A stretch of 64,000 nucleotides of DNA from Serilophus lunatus (lineage: Eukaryota > Chordata > Aves > Passeriformes > Eurylaimidae): NCBI GenBank assembly GCA_013399895.1, contig VXBA01001330.1:251660-315659 (forward strand), in the 5' to 3' direction. The notes beneath the pieces were generated by a model. The model searched no databases. It saw only the letters and a program-made list of their open reading frames with translations, and was not told the origin of the DNA. Positions 26,383-39,822 of this stretch are shown here, piece after piece. The position numbers and the translations under genes are program-made. The stretch's first letter is position 1. Each line of letters begins with the position of its first letter.

Positions 26383-29300
26383 ATGTGGATTCAATGTAAA
26401 GGAGAAATGAGGCTGGGATATAAAAGGAGAACTTGTAAATGAGACATTTACAATCTGAAATTTCTATCCCTCTCACATTTTCCTACACCATAGGGGAATG
26501 CAAGTCCTGAAGCAGCAAGATGCTGAGTGGACTCATCTTCTCCAAATACCAGAAGGAATGAAGGATACTCACTCTTCAGCAGGAGTTCAAAACCTGATGG
26601 GACGTAACTCCCACTGTGCGTGTGGTATTCTTGAGCTGCGGCTGGCTGCACATGTGCCCTGAACAGAGTGTTCTCATCCCAGTAGTAACAAATGTCAGAT
26701 GTGAGGCTGGATTATAAAGCTTCAAAATAGAGCATGCTATGTTGCCCTCCAGAATGTTAGCCATGTCTTTGGTTTTTATCCACATGACTGCACAAGTCAC
26801 AGTCAAATCTGGCTTCTACTTATATGTATAAATCTATGAAGAATTTTTCATTAGAGGGCCTACACACATGGTAGATGTCTACATAAATTCCATATCAACC
26901 GTTTCAGACATGGAGTCACTGTAAGATCTTTTAGAAAGTCAAGGAGCTGATTCTGCTTCCAATTATAAACATCCAAACCCCACTGCCTCTAGAGTATCAC
27001 TTCATCCTAACCTTCATTTATGAGAGCACATGTTGACTGGGTGAGCAAAATGTTTAATTTTGTATGGTAAGCAGATCAGATTGTAAAACTACAAAGCATG
27101 ACAAACTTCCTGAGCGTATGCCCTTTTAATTCAATCCCACTCCTCCAGAATTTCCTCCATACTACAGGAGAACAAAGATCAACATGAGTATTTAACAGGG
27201 AGGGGTGGAGGAGAAGCTTTCCTAGCTAAAGGAGGTATGCCACCTCAAACAGAACAAATGCAGTAACCAGCTGAAATGACTTCAGAATCCAGTTACTTAC
27301 AAAGAACCTTTCAGGTTAGTTTAGAACCTTATAGCCTGACACTCTATTTCCAAAGTGATGAAGAAGACTTCTTACAAGGGTATTCAGGAAGAGCATTCAA
27401 ATTGCACATGTTTGGAGTTTGTATCCGCAGACTTAATTTATTATTGAATTACAGCAATTTGGCATAAAATAACACAGAACACTATAATTTGTTTCTAATA
27501 TTTACCTTTTCAGAAGTACTGGAGGAACGAAATTAAATGGTTCCAGTTATCTCATGTTTACAATGCACCCAAAAGCACTGAAGTGCTTCTCACTTTCAAA
27601 AGAAGGGATACACACCATTCCTGAGGAATGTGGGTATGCTGTCACATGACTGCGTTAGTACAATCCGAAATGAAAATTAAAGTTCTGAATAACCAGAAGC
27701 AGAATATCATTTTGGGGAATTCTTTCACTTACTGCAGTTCTGGCATTTAAAAGAAACTGTGGGGTTTTTTACCAAAGGCTTTGGCAATACCACCTCAATG
27801 ACAAAAGTCAAACGATCTTATCCAATATTTGACTGGGTAATTGATAATCCGAGCCAGAAAGGGTCCAGATTACTACCCCACTTTGTTATTGCTTTTATCT
27901 TTACTTCTAAAATTGAAATCCAGGAACTCTTCAGAGAAGAGGATTTCATTGTGGCAGATAAAAGGAATGTGATGTTTCCCTGTCAGGGTTGGAGGATTAA
28001 AGACAGGATAACATTAGGAAGCATCTCCGCACATAGAGCAACACACCAAGACAGAAATCTGCATCTTTATATCATTGTCAGGGAAAATTATGGTGACACA
28101 TCCCAGTGAAAAATCAAATATTGATGGAAAATGCATCTCTTATCTCCAAAATAAAAGTCATCTAAAATCAGAGAGGGGAGATGCTTTATCCTGATATCTC
28201 AAAGCCCATGTACACACACTCACATACAGGTACACATAAGGCATAGTTCTAGTGCATTTAGCTCCAATCTGTTGTGTAACAAATTTCACCATACACATAT
28301 TAAAAAAAAAACGTTTACAACAAAGCTAACAGGAGAAGCAGAGTCCCTTGCAAGTCAGCATCAGGCAAAAAACACCATCTTCTATCACAAGAATGTTGCA
28401 TTTTTGTGTAAAGACTTGCAAGGCATTTCCAAGGTTGACATTTCAGATTAGGACTTGATAAAACTTAATATTCAAAAATGGGGCTCTGATCTCAGAAATA
28501 TCAATTTGTTTCTTAATATACAGTTGCTCTGACTTCTCCACTGGCATAGCAGGCAGCCAGAAAGCAAGGACAAGGGTGGCTTACATTTGTGATCTTACTC
28601 TGTTCTGCTGCTGGGGGAGAGGAGGGCATTTAATCTTACAGAGAATAGAAACAAAACACTGAAAACACTGTAATTATTGACGAGTGAAGGGGCAGGGTAG
28701 CAACTGTGCTTTCCGAAAACCTCAGCTTCTTTTAACATGCTACATTTGGGGCTTCTTCCCTCTTCTTTTACCTGCAATACTTTCTGAACCATCACTTCAA
28801 AGGCTGTTGTTTAGCTTACATCATAAACATAATTTTCTCCTGCCCTCAGAACACCGTCAATCCAAGGAAAGATACACCAGTGTGCTGTTGTCAGGGACAC
28901 AGATGGTTGGAATCTGCACATTAATTTCACTAAATAGTTTTAATGTGAGATAAAGTAACCTACGCCAGAATGAACTACATCTAAATGAGAAAACAAAGAG
29001 CAATCCTTTCTGTGCAGGTACAAGTAGCACCTGAGATTCCAGAGTAATAATCTTAAATCTCAAGAACCATTTTCCTTCAGTGGATTCATCTGGAACGGGA
29101 GTACTTGTAAAAAGTATCAACTCAATGCCAGAGCTGCAGAAATCTTATGGAGATATTGTGTATGAAAAGCTAAGCAGGGTTTTAGGAGGATCACAGAGCT
29201 GATAAGTGCTGTTGAGTCTAGGATATTTGTTTTGGCAATGACAATAAGACACCTAAAAAGAAAAGGTGCACAGCTGGACTTAAGTACAAGCTAAAGTCGA

Positions 29301-32300
29301 ACAGCATCACAAAGGACTGAACAAACATACAACCTGCATCTTCTTATACCAGCTGCCTTTCATACAAGAGGGCAGCTTTAAACTCCTCCCTCCTCCTACA
29401 CATCAGGATCTTAGTCCCTTTTACAGCATTATTAACCTCACCAAACAGTTATTTCTCCAGTTTTTGGTAACTCCACAATACAAATCAAAGCCAAAAGGAG
29501 AGACAAAGAAGTATTACCTTGGAGAAAGATTTAAGTAAGAGCTAGGAGAGATATGTAGAATGAAACCAACAAGCAGCAGAAAAGACACCAGGAGACACCA
29601 AGTGTTGCACATCCAGTACCCACCTACAGCAGTTGCGCATGCTCATAATTAAACTTTAAAGAAAGAATGCCTGAGAGAGACACTGGTAGGAGAACTAAAT
29701 GCTGCCAAAATAAAATATATCTTCAGCACTTGGAAGAATTTAACAGAAAGGTGAGATTAATGTTACATGGACACACAAGTGTGTCCACTATCCATTCTCT
29801 TCTTGGGGAGACCACTGAGCATGGAAGATGGATTTCCCTGGGAAAGCAAATGCTATAGATGCACTAAGTATAGAAAGGATAAAAGGGCAAGTTGTAGAGG
29901 GAGAATGTACGCAAGCACGCACGAAGAAGCAGCATCAGATCACCTTTGTAGGGCATGGGAGATGCTAATAGAAGAGATTCCGGAAGGGAAACATTAATTA
30001 CTTTGATAGTTAATTCTTAATTTAGCTCAGTGAGTTAATGAGAGGAAGAGAAATGATAGAGAAGGGAAAAACAATAGGACAAAAAAGAATGGTTCAAAGA
30101 CTATTAACTTAGCAGGAAGCTAAATACCATCCGTGCTGGAGACAGAACTTCACGTCTGTTGCTCCTACTTCCAATTACTGCACAAAACATCTCTTTACAT
30201 TAGCAGTCCCACAAAAACACCAGCTGACTTGTCATAGATGTGGTCCGTTCATCTGTTCCCTATGAAGTTATATAGTGAACAAAATATCTTTGGCCAAGTG
30301 GGATCACAAAGAACAGTAGACCACAAACAACAGTGGAGCTGAATAGGAAACAGAAATATTTATATTGAAAACAATCTGTGGATAAATAATGCACTCTATA
30401 AAACATACAACTGTTGTGACTAGACACAGGCACAGATGTGAGACATACACAAAGAAGGGCTAGATCTTGTACTGCAAAAGTAGTATATTTTATACTCTAA
30501 GGATATTACTTCAATATTTTAACTTTCATATTTAGGGAACTCAAATCACAGCAAGCCAGAGGGGCTCCAGCATCCCATGCCAGCAGGACATGGTTGGCCA
30601 ACTGCGGTCAATAAACAAACGCACAGTGCCACAGTCACACCAGTGTGCCTCTAGTCATAGGATGTTTAAGTGCAAACTTCCTCTTCGGGAAAGACAAACC
30701 GATTTATGGATGGCAGGGACTGCAACACAGCCCTATCCTCCCAGAAGCAAGATGGAAACTTTTATACTTCACATCATTTTAGATCACATACATATTCCAA
30801 GTATCACTACATTTGGCTTGATCCCATTCTTGCTTTTCTTAGTGTACACTATGGTCATTCACTGTGTTAAGTAGTCCAGACACACCTTTCCAATATCTTA
30901 CAGGCACTTTTTGTACAGATGAGCTGCGCACTTAGGAGCCAGGTTCATCTAGCCACACAAACTCACAGACCAAGTCTGAGTCCTGCCTCCCTGATTATCT
31001 ACAAAGGCATCCCTAAAAAAGTGCTTGAAACTCCTTGCTTCAGCAAAGCCACAATCCAGGCAGATCTTTAGAGCGGAATAGCAAAAGAAAAATACTCATC
31101 TAAGTTCCTTCTTAAGAAAGGTGTGATCCAGCAGGAATGGTCTGAGACTGCAACCAGCACACAATAATAACAACAAGTTTGTCAGGAATATCCACTATTA
31201 AAAGCCCATTAATAATCACGGTCTGCCATATTTTCCTGACATCGTATTGCCTTATGCTCCAAGTCATTCATTTAGATCCACATTAGTTAGTCTGCTGGTA
31301 TGTCCTAAATATCAGTTTGAAGCCATCAGATACAGTCTCTAGCAATTATGCCCTGCCACCATTACAAATAATCCTTCTTAGTTTGTACAGCACCTTTCTA
31401 GCAAAATGCTTTCTAGAGAAGAGACCTTTCAGGATGGAACAAGGACTGGCATACTGTTACTTATGATAAGTAAAAGCTAATACAAATTAATCCCTCCAAA
31501 TAAATATAAACGAAGTCAACTGAAACCACAAAATAAAAAAAATGGAATTCTGAAAGAGATTACAGCAAATAAACAAACATGTGAGCAATGTAAGGATACC
31601 TCAGTTTGTCACATTTTATGTCAGACTCACTGGACATCTGTGGACAGTGTTCTGTGTCACATTTTGTGATACTTTTTACAGAAAAGCCAAAGGTCAAACT
31701 TCAAATCTATGGCAGGGTTGCTTCTCCATCTGTCATTTTATCCTCAAGTCTGTTAAACCAAACCTTGAAATCCTAATATATTACATACAAAATTTAGAGT
31801 AAGTTCAATACAATTTCAGAAAGATTTGAATCACAAATCAACAATTAAATTATAAGGCTTTCTGCATGTTTGTATCCTTACCCTGAAACATTCACAGTCA
31901 ATTTCTACATGAATCGCATATCAGTGTAGAGACTCAACAATACAGCAAATTATTTGATAGTGACATGAATAATTTCTCCCATTTATATATTGATTTTGGT
32001 ACACAAACTATGTATTAGCTGTATATATGTATATACCAACTGTATACAACAAAATCAGTTTTGGTAGTAGAGTTAGTAACAGAGTTGCAGTGTGTGGAAA
32101 CTGCTTATCACACTTGTCAAAATTTGCTGGGAGGTGACGATGGTCTATTTACTTTCCAGTTTGCCCTGGGAAGCAGTTATCTGTAAATCAGTAGAGCACT
32201 TTTGGCTTCCATAGTTCTTGCTGATTTATAGCTAACACCTTTACACAACATGAAAAAAATCCAAAACCCAGAGCAAGGCACATGAGACCATTATTTAGGT

Positions 32301-33842
32301 TTTTATATCAGCACTTGGAGACAGGACACACAAGTTTTACAGCTACTTCTACAAATTGAATTATACCATATTGTGTGCTCACCCTTATACACTATATAAA
32401 GTGGGGTCTCACAGAGGAAAAATGACACTTTATAATTGTAAACAGATTGTAATGCCATAATAACAGCACACAAAGGAAACAATTAAGATAAAGGGGCCTC
32501 TTTCCTCACACAGCTCATCTGCTTTGTAGTACATGTAGGACAGATTCTAGAAGTCAGGACATCATCCTAGCCCTGCAAGGGAGGCTACGCATGAAGTGCA
32601 GGGATCAATGCAGTCTGCAGTTATTGCTGCTGCACCTGGTGCTGTGTGGTGTCAGAGTGGGACCAGGGCCACGTAGCAGAAGGCCCATGTGCCAATGCCG
32701 CTTTAACTATATCCCAGTGTAGAGAGAAGGTGAATGACAATTTTCAAATGTCCTTTTTATTTCAGAAGTGGGAAAAAGTAAGTTAAAAAAAACTTCACAA
32801 GCTAATGAATTTTTTTCCCCAATAAATTTCAACTATTGGCTGCAAAATTTCACACATTAGTGCAAACATTAAAAAGGCCAACAAAAAGAGAAAAAACTTC
32901 TCTGTTGATGCAAGCTTGCACTAAGTCATTATACAAATCAGCTGCAGATGTACTTATTCCAGAGCAGGATTTAAAAACTGAAAAATATCAATACAGAGGA
33001 GATATTTCACATTGAAGCCCTTGCTACACTGAATACTTTTTAGATTCCTCTGTTCTACCACAAGCCCACAGTCTCTTAAACCTGCCCTCTTCTCACAATA
33101 AAATTTATTTGTGAAAGTATGTTCCAATACAAATTGCACTATGTAAGTGGCACTAATTCTTGGTGACATTAAGCAAACTCTATCAAGAAACTGGAGATGA
33201 AATCTTGAAAGTTTTAAGTTTTACAACTAACTCCAAATCTGCAACAGATGAAGTAGCAGCAGTCAAGAGGGCTTTTGGTTTCATTTTTGAAAGAAGGACA
33301 TTTATTATTTTGATTTGGAGGGGTTTAAAGGAGAAAATTAGATTCCTTTTTCCTCAAAGTATGTTTCTCACTCCACTATTTGACAGCAATCTACTGGACT
33401 CTATGAAATGTTTAATTGGCTTTTTTTGGAAGATGGGCAGAAGTGACTGCAGGTAGCAAATCAGACAAATCCTAAACGATTGTAAAATATACTCCATAGC
33501 TCCATTGATTTTAGAATTAGATGTACTGAATAAGTCATCCTATACAGTTGCTCAGCAGAGTCCAGAGTACATACCCTGCTGGAAGTGGTCCACACTAAAT
33601 ACTGACCTCACTAAAAAGCATCAAGATCCCTTTACTGTTCCTAAGGGCTAATGGAAACAAGCAACCAGCACTTAACATACTTCTCATATTTTTGCAGCTA
33701 AAATGTCAATTGTGCCCTTTAAATCGGTAAAAAGTAAACTTGTTAACCAACATGAGCTGAAATAAATACTGAAATGATTTACATGAAAGCTGTTTCAGGC
33801 ACACATTTGTGAATAAATGGGGGCTGTTTAAAAGGAAAGGGG

Positions 33843-33855
33843 AAAAAAAAAAAAA
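33843..33855. repeat. Poly(A) run of 13 bases
   Basis: Simple homopolymer with no associated element recognised. Confidence 0.9.
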
Positions 33856-34620
33856 CTCTTTCTGTTTTCTTCACTCCTGGCCACATGCTACCAAGATGTG
33901 ATCAAGGTGCATTGTTGCTGGCTGTCTCCAAGCAAATTACAGTAGGTGCTTTAGAGTCTCAGAGCTGACACGTAACTCCATCAATCACATTTGTTTTCAT
34001 CATAAATTACTGAAATCCCATGACGGTTCATGGTTCACCATACTTCACACATCCCTGCTTCCCCTTTCTAAAATTTCTTCAGTAATAGAATATACATGAG
34101 GAAGAAAGAAGTTTAATCTATATTGGTTTAAATGCATAGCTTGTCAAAATTTTCACTACAGCTGACATTGAACTTTGTAACATTTCCTGAGTGTTGGGTT
34201 TTAGAGGCCGTCCCTATGACAATTCTATGGAGATTTTGTTTTCTACATCTTGACCACATACATGCCTCTGAATAAACAGGAATATCATCTCCTTTTAAAA
34301 GATATGTCTCCTTCTCCCTTAACCTTCTTTCCATGACATTTTTTTATGCAGATATTTGATCCCTCAGTTTTGTGGAGACAAACTGCCACTTGACTTTGAG
34401 GAGGAAAACTTCAAGAATAAGGACAAAAGCACAAGGTGAAAAACATGGACATCCTGAGTCTGACAATCATGTTCTGCAACTGCACTCTATTATAAAGGCC
34501 AGATGTGTGTTTTAAGTGAAGAAGTGGTTCAGGGAGAAGAGAAATCATCCCATCTCTAAAGCTCTTGTGCATCACTTTCCTTCTACCTCAAGCGCAAACA
34601 CCTGAAAGAGCCCCTTATAC

Positions 34621-34700
34621 AATAGCCCTGTGGTTAAGGCACTCACCAGGGATGTGAGAGCCACATGTCACTCCCAGGAGACTGTTCTACCTACCGGGCC
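34621..34700 (+). repeat. Possible decayed tRNA-derived SINE head
   Basis: The stretch TAGCCCTGTGGTTAAGGCAC resembles the A-box region of a tRNA or tRNA-derived SINE (TRGC..AG...GG type). It is followed by ACTCACCAGGGATGTGAGAG, which I recall from old reptilian tRNA-related SINEs whose heads read GGCACTCACC-GGGATGTG. The expected B box (GGTTCGANTCC) is only weakly matched by ACATGTCACTCCC at about 34663-34675. Without a good B box it would not be transcribed by RNA polymerase III. It could be an ancient SINE shared by amniotes, a tRNA pseudogene, or coincidence. The element body and 3' end cannot be delimited. Confidence 0.35.
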
Positions 34701-34763
34701 TGTTGAAGCATCTTAAATGGGGTCGTATCTCCTCTTAAAAGTGTGTACGCAGGAGTTGGGAAG

Positions 34764-34777
34764 AAAAAAAAAAAAAA
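34764..34777. repeat. Poly(A) run of 14 bases
   Basis: Homopolymer about 65 bases after the tRNA-like patch. It could be the tail of a SINE, but the intervening sequence is not recognised and the link is not established. Confidence 0.85.
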
Positions 34778-36355
34778 GGATGTTATAGACTACTCTCCAC
34801 AGCACATACCTGAGTGGGACAGAAGAGGGTAAAACATGAGTGTAAATTGAAACAGTTGACTAGAATTACAAAGATTTTACTCCCACAAATAAAAGATCTA
34901 AATCTTAATACAGACTTTATTATGTAGCACACACCAAATCTGCTTAAATTCAGTACATACATAACTATGTCCAGTCCCCAAAAAAGAAAAAAAAAAAAAG
35001 TCAAAATTAATATACCTTTAAAACAACAACAAAAAAAAGATAAAAGACGTTTCTTTGATTGAAGGTATACTATGAGTGCATAATTCAAACTGAAAGACAA
35101 GCAGATAACACTGGGCTGCAAGTTATTCAATGCAAAGGATACTCTCAGAAATCCCGAATATACCAAGAAATGTATTAGCTCATGTATAATCCCCATTAGA
35201 AGCTATCATCCCTGTGCTACAGAGCCACACTGCAGCTTTCATGATATCTACGTTAGTCAAGCAGGCAAAAGGTCACTAACAAGAATGATCCTAGTACAAA
35301 ATTCAGGTTTAATACTGCAAAATTAACATTCTTAAAGGCTAAGTAAGATAAGCTGATTACAGTAAAAGGCATTCCTTCTTTCACATCTGTAGAGAGAATG
35401 AGAGGGAGTCACACCAGAAAAAGGAAGGAGCGATATACAGAAGAAAACGCTAGCTAGCTAAAAAGATCAGAAATAGATGTGAACTATTTTCTGCAATAGC
35501 ACAGTCTTCTTTCGATTTAAAGCTCCCTTTTTGTGTCAAGCTGGGAAGAAAGGGTCCACAAGGTATCAATATATCAGCATTTCGTTCTCTTCATGACCTT
35601 TCAGAGGTGAGCCCATCTACCCAACCAGGCAATTTCCCCTCTCCCCTCGCATTTCCCAAGAGGCAGCTGTTGGGATAATCACCTCCTTCAAGATCCCGGA
35701 GTCTCAGAAAACACAAATAATGCACTAGGCCAGCAGTTCAGCACTCTCCTTCAATTACCAATATACGTAAGTCAGGAGAAGCAGGTAATAAAATATCCAC
35801 TTTAAGGTAGACTTTAAGAGCAGAAAAAACAAACCCACGCATACACCCTCCACTCCTCCACCACATAAAAGTCCAAATTTGCTCTCCCCCACCTTTTTCA
35901 AAACATCATCTAGCAAGGAAAACTTTTTAAAAGGAACAAAACATATATTCCTCCTTAGACTCTCCTGTATCAGAAGGGAAATTTATCATTCTGCGTGCCT
36001 CAGCAATATTTTCTGCTTCAGCCTATATGCTTTCAAATTCCCGTCCAAACATAAAAGCAAAGCATCGATGAAAAGAAAATTGATGTCCCAACAAGCAAGA
36101 GCTCTTGCAGTGATTACAACCAAATAGCAATTGGCATGAACAGAGCCAACACTTAATACCATTTTAAGATATAATTAAAAAGGAGAGCTGCTCAAAAAGA
36201 GCTCTTTACTATAAAATATGGCAGATACACACTGAAAATACTCCACCTGCATCTTCCCATACAGTGGAAGCCTAAAAACTTTCAGATGAAAATGTATGGT
36301 GGGTCTGCAGAAGCTCTTTACAATAACACTTAGGGGCCTTTCAGCACATAATAGA

Positions 36356-36407
36356 CTTTGGCACCCTGCTCTCCCTGTCATTAAGGGTGGCATCAGAAAG
36401 ATTTAAA
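36356..36407 (+). repeat. Diverged direct repeat, copy 1
   Basis: This segment starts CTTTGGCACC and matches the segment at 37084-37136 at about 41 of 52 positions, in the same orientation and about 730 bases away. Weak similarity seems to extend upstream (AGAAGC...GGCCTTTCA against AGAAGC...GCCCTTTCA). It could be an old local duplication or two fragments of an unnamed interspersed repeat. Confidence 0.55.
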
Positions 36408-37083
36408 GCAGGAGTTTGCCTCCTCCCTATTTCACAGAGTGAGTGCCATAAAAGGTTGGGGTACTTCCATTTCATGTCTGGCCACGGTCTGATTTAGGGG
36501 AATTTGATAGGAGGACAAATAAAAACAGATTTTTTTTTTAGATGCCTTGTCTCCTGCTGTAGAACTTGAGTAATACTGCAGTTTTAAAGAAGCTGTGGAG
36601 TAGAAGGGAAAACCAGAGCAGTTTAGCAGCAGAGCATGGTAACGGCAGAGATATGTGCTATTTCACTAAATGAAATAGGAACTTCATTGACAGGAATTTA
36701 CTGGTGCAAAGCAGGGAGGTATTCAGTTGTCTGGGGTTTGGTGCAGTTCTCTTTATTTACACAAGAGCCAGCTGCAGCTGGAACCAGATCCAATTTTCCC
36801 TGCAAAGCCTAGGATCTAAGATTAATCTCAATGCATTCAAGCACCTGACTGCACAACTAGGGAAAAGACAGGCATCACAGCCAACTGGAGAGAGCAAAGA
36901 TACATAATAATGCACCAGAGAGGAGACTCAGTAAGATGTGCCCATACATCTGATGGCTGTGTCTTAACGCTGAACTGACAATCTCCTCAGGCACCTGAGT
37001 TCTCTTTTCTTTCAGGACAAACGTATTAATTTCAAGCTGTAGAAGCCAGGAACTGCTTTTGCAGTATAGAAAAGCCCTTTCAC

Positions 37084-37136
37084 CTTTGGCACCTGGCTCT
37101 CCCAGTCATCACAGGTGGCACCCAAAAGACTTCAAA
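37084..37136 (+). repeat. Diverged direct repeat, copy 2
   Basis: Partner of 36356-36407. It shares CTTTGGCACC, GCTCTCCC, GTCAT and GGTGGCA with its partner in the same order. Differences are single substitutions, with no large gaps. Confidence 0.55.
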
Positions 37137-38709
37137 TTCTTTCCATCTTCCACTGCAGAAAATCTCAAGCTGTAGCTTTAGTCTCTCAAAACCGTTTGCT
37201 GCAACTGACCTGCAAAACAAAAGTTTTACAACTCATGTCTAACCCTTCAACTACAAATAACATAGTCTTCTTATGCTAGAAGTTCAAGGAAAAACCTGCC
37301 ACCAGCAATCATGGCATATGGTGAGGCTCAAAGCAGGACAGTTGTATCACAGAATTGCTGGAGAACAACTGTAAGGCAGACTTCCAATGCCTAAGAGAAA
37401 ACTAACTCCCTATTAAAACCCTAGATACCTTTTGGCTAGGGAGTGTTCTGCAAGGCTGCATAGCATTTTTGAAATAAAATTATTTTGTCTGATATGCAAT
37501 TACATCCTCTCTGCCCCATTTCAATGAAAACATACAGAAAAAGTTCCTTCTAGAGTCCCTCTTCACTCCATTCAGGCTAGGTAACTCCCCTGCCAAGGAA
37601 CTGACATCTTTAGTGACCTCTTAGTTTAGAAATGTGTCACAAACTCTTTTTTCTGTAAAGCTCAGAAAGAGCCTTCAGGTGCAGAGATGGCAAACTCTCA
37701 CACTTGTTTTACTCCCAACCAGATGTTTAAGCACCACACTAAAGCAGCCACCCTTACACGACAAAGGAATCTACCAAACTCTTGTCACTTCCAACGATCA
37801 GCACTTTCCTCCTCACAAAGTATATTCAGAAGTACTTAGTTTATTCATTCTGCTTTCCAGCTGGCATTTTGGGTCAACGGATGAAAGTAGGTCAAGGGAA
37901 TATTCTAAAAGCAAACATATTTCTTTTTTTGAAAAATAGCAACACATGACTCAATATTTTATCTTTTAGAAATGTCAAAATCTAAGCAGTAAACAAGAAG
38001 ATGGGCACTACCAGGACAGTCTGGTGCACATATCAATTGAAAGCATATGAGAAAACATCAAAAGGAAAACAACTAGGTGTAGAAACAAACACTTCAACAA
38101 TCTCAGCTAAAGAACAAAACCAGCTGTTTCAAAGTACAAGGCCTACAAAATTATTTAGTCACAAGAGGGAGACAAAACCACAAATAGACAGTATTTCACG
38201 CTACATGCAGCTTTCATTGAGAGAAAGTTTTGTGGGAAACATGGATTTGGTCAAGAGGCACAAATTTAACTTTCATCTTGTAAATTAATTTCCCATGCAT
38301 TAAACCTAAAGAACTCCTGGATCTAGTAAAATCCAAGCCCAAGTCAGGACAGCTGCATTGATGCTTGCAGTAACGTGACATTTTGCATATATCAGCTCCA
38401 GAATATCAAGTCTAGAGAAAAAAATTGAATTTTCATTTTAAGCATATTTTCTAGGAGAAAAAAGGTCTTGTTGCACTGATGAAACACTTCAGCCATAAAA
38501 ATCAAACTTTTCTGAAACATCAGGGTTAAACAGAGTTCACAGCATTCTCAAGATACACTTTTATGACATCTATAAGCCTATCATATGTTATAAATTAATG
38601 GCAGATATAGGACATTCTAATTATACCACCCATGTCTATATCATTTAAGTAATAGCTCTAAAGGGTGGATTAAAATGATGAAAATCTAAGGAATGGCTGG
38701 AGATAATTG

Positions 38710-38730
38710 TGTGAGGTGCTGCACCTCACA
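38710..38730. repeat. Perfect 21-base palindrome
   Basis: Arms TGTGAGGTGC and GCACCTCACA are exact reverse complements separated by a single T. Each arm contains AGGTG, or CACCT on the other strand, a core bound by several zinc-finger and T-box factors. No gene lies nearby, so any regulatory meaning is conjecture. Confidence 0.9.
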
Positions 38731-39780
38731 GATTTACAACCTACTGTACAACATCACCCTCTGCTGGGCGACAGTGAAGAGAATTTGCATGGCAGCATCT
38801 TAAGGGACTCCCACTATGCACTGGGACAGAACAAGAATGGTGGCGCCTCATTTCACTGAAGCACGTCATCAGATGGACAATTTAAAGCATTTAGGCTATA
38901 AGATTTCATTACAGCTCACTAGAAACCAATTAACTGATGCAATAGAACAAAACAGCAAAAGTACCTTCAATGTGTCATAAATAAAGTAATTCAGACACCT
39001 GGTCTTACAAGGCTCTGCTTCCTCATGCGTTATGGCTGACTTTGAAAGCTCAGAAAGCTCTATACAGACAGGATTTGGGCCCAAACCACCTTTTATAAGT
39101 TATTTTAAAGAGAAGAACTGTTTGGAAAGGAGCCATTTCACAAACCAATGAAAACAACAGAAAACTTAATCCTTACTTCATGTAATTCATATAAGTTGGT
39201 ATTTGCAGTATCAGGCTACCCAGGCATCACAGTTTGAAGTTGTACATCTGGCATTTGGTGCGTAATACCACTCCAGCAATATTGCAAAACCCATAAGAAA
39301 GTCCAATAATACAAAAGGGAGGGAATAAAACTATTACCTTACCCAAGTTTCACAGGTGGACCAATATTTAGACCTAATATTGCAGAATGTCACTCCACAG
39401 ATTAATTCACTTTGCATTAAAAGAAACATGCACTCATGCCAAAGACTGCAAGAAGCTAAGGCAAGCTGGCTGCAAATCCCACGCTGGTGGGACAGGTCTG
39501 TCTTCACTTGACCAGCACCTCAATTGACTGAAGGTGTCCCTAAAAGAAAACAGAGAGTGCCCTCAGCAATGCTATGTCTTTAACCAGTTGCAGTGACCTT
39601 CTATGAGACCATTTAGCAGTCTAGAATAACTAGAAGGCAGCATGATTCACTCACAGCTCAGTCTTCCTATGTCTCTGTGGGGGCTTTAACCACTGGGGAA
39701 ATCACCTTCACACTAGGCATGGTTCCACTACCTCTCCAGCCCCATTTCCCTGGAGGTAGGCCTTGATTGGAACCCTCATC

Positions 39781-39822
39781 TCCTCATTTGTTCATTGTAT
39801 CTTCCTCATTTGTTCATTGTAT
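39781..39822. repeat. 22-base-period tandem duplication
   Basis: TCCTCATTTGTTCATTGTAT occurs at 39781-39800 and again at 39803-39822, with CT between the copies. The two copies are identical. Confidence 0.95.

Larger units (their letters stand above)
20715..34620. other. Anonymous AT-rich DNA with small repeats
   Basis: I recognise no gene or interspersed element in these 14 kb. Contents I can name are a G-quadruplex-type motif (24549-24567), a perfect 22-base tandem duplication (24801-24844), a 14-base T run (26369-26382) and a 13-base A run (33843-33855). A patch at about 32570-32735 is richer in G+C than its surroundings but carries no recognisable frame. Open frames of up to 116 codons (for example 27759-28109) have no familiar features. 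Confidence 0.55.

Noticed and set aside
34783..35196. 137-codon hydrophobic minus-strand frame that could suggest a membrane protein
   Set aside because: Its Phe- and Leu-rich composition results from reading A-rich low-complexity DNA on the opposite strand.
37340..37390. A CR1-like start (ATCACAGAATTGCTGG) on the minus strand
   Set aside because: The similarity stops after about a dozen bases, and the following sequence does not continue as CR1.
1080..38767. CTCF-like words (CAGCAGAGGG types at 1080-1093, 20101-20114 and, on the minus strand, 38754-38767; also 46042-46055)
   Set aside because: Each matches about 12 of 14 consensus positions, and I estimate around a dozen such matches by chance in 64 kb on both strands. 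The apparent convergent arrangement is therefore not evidence.
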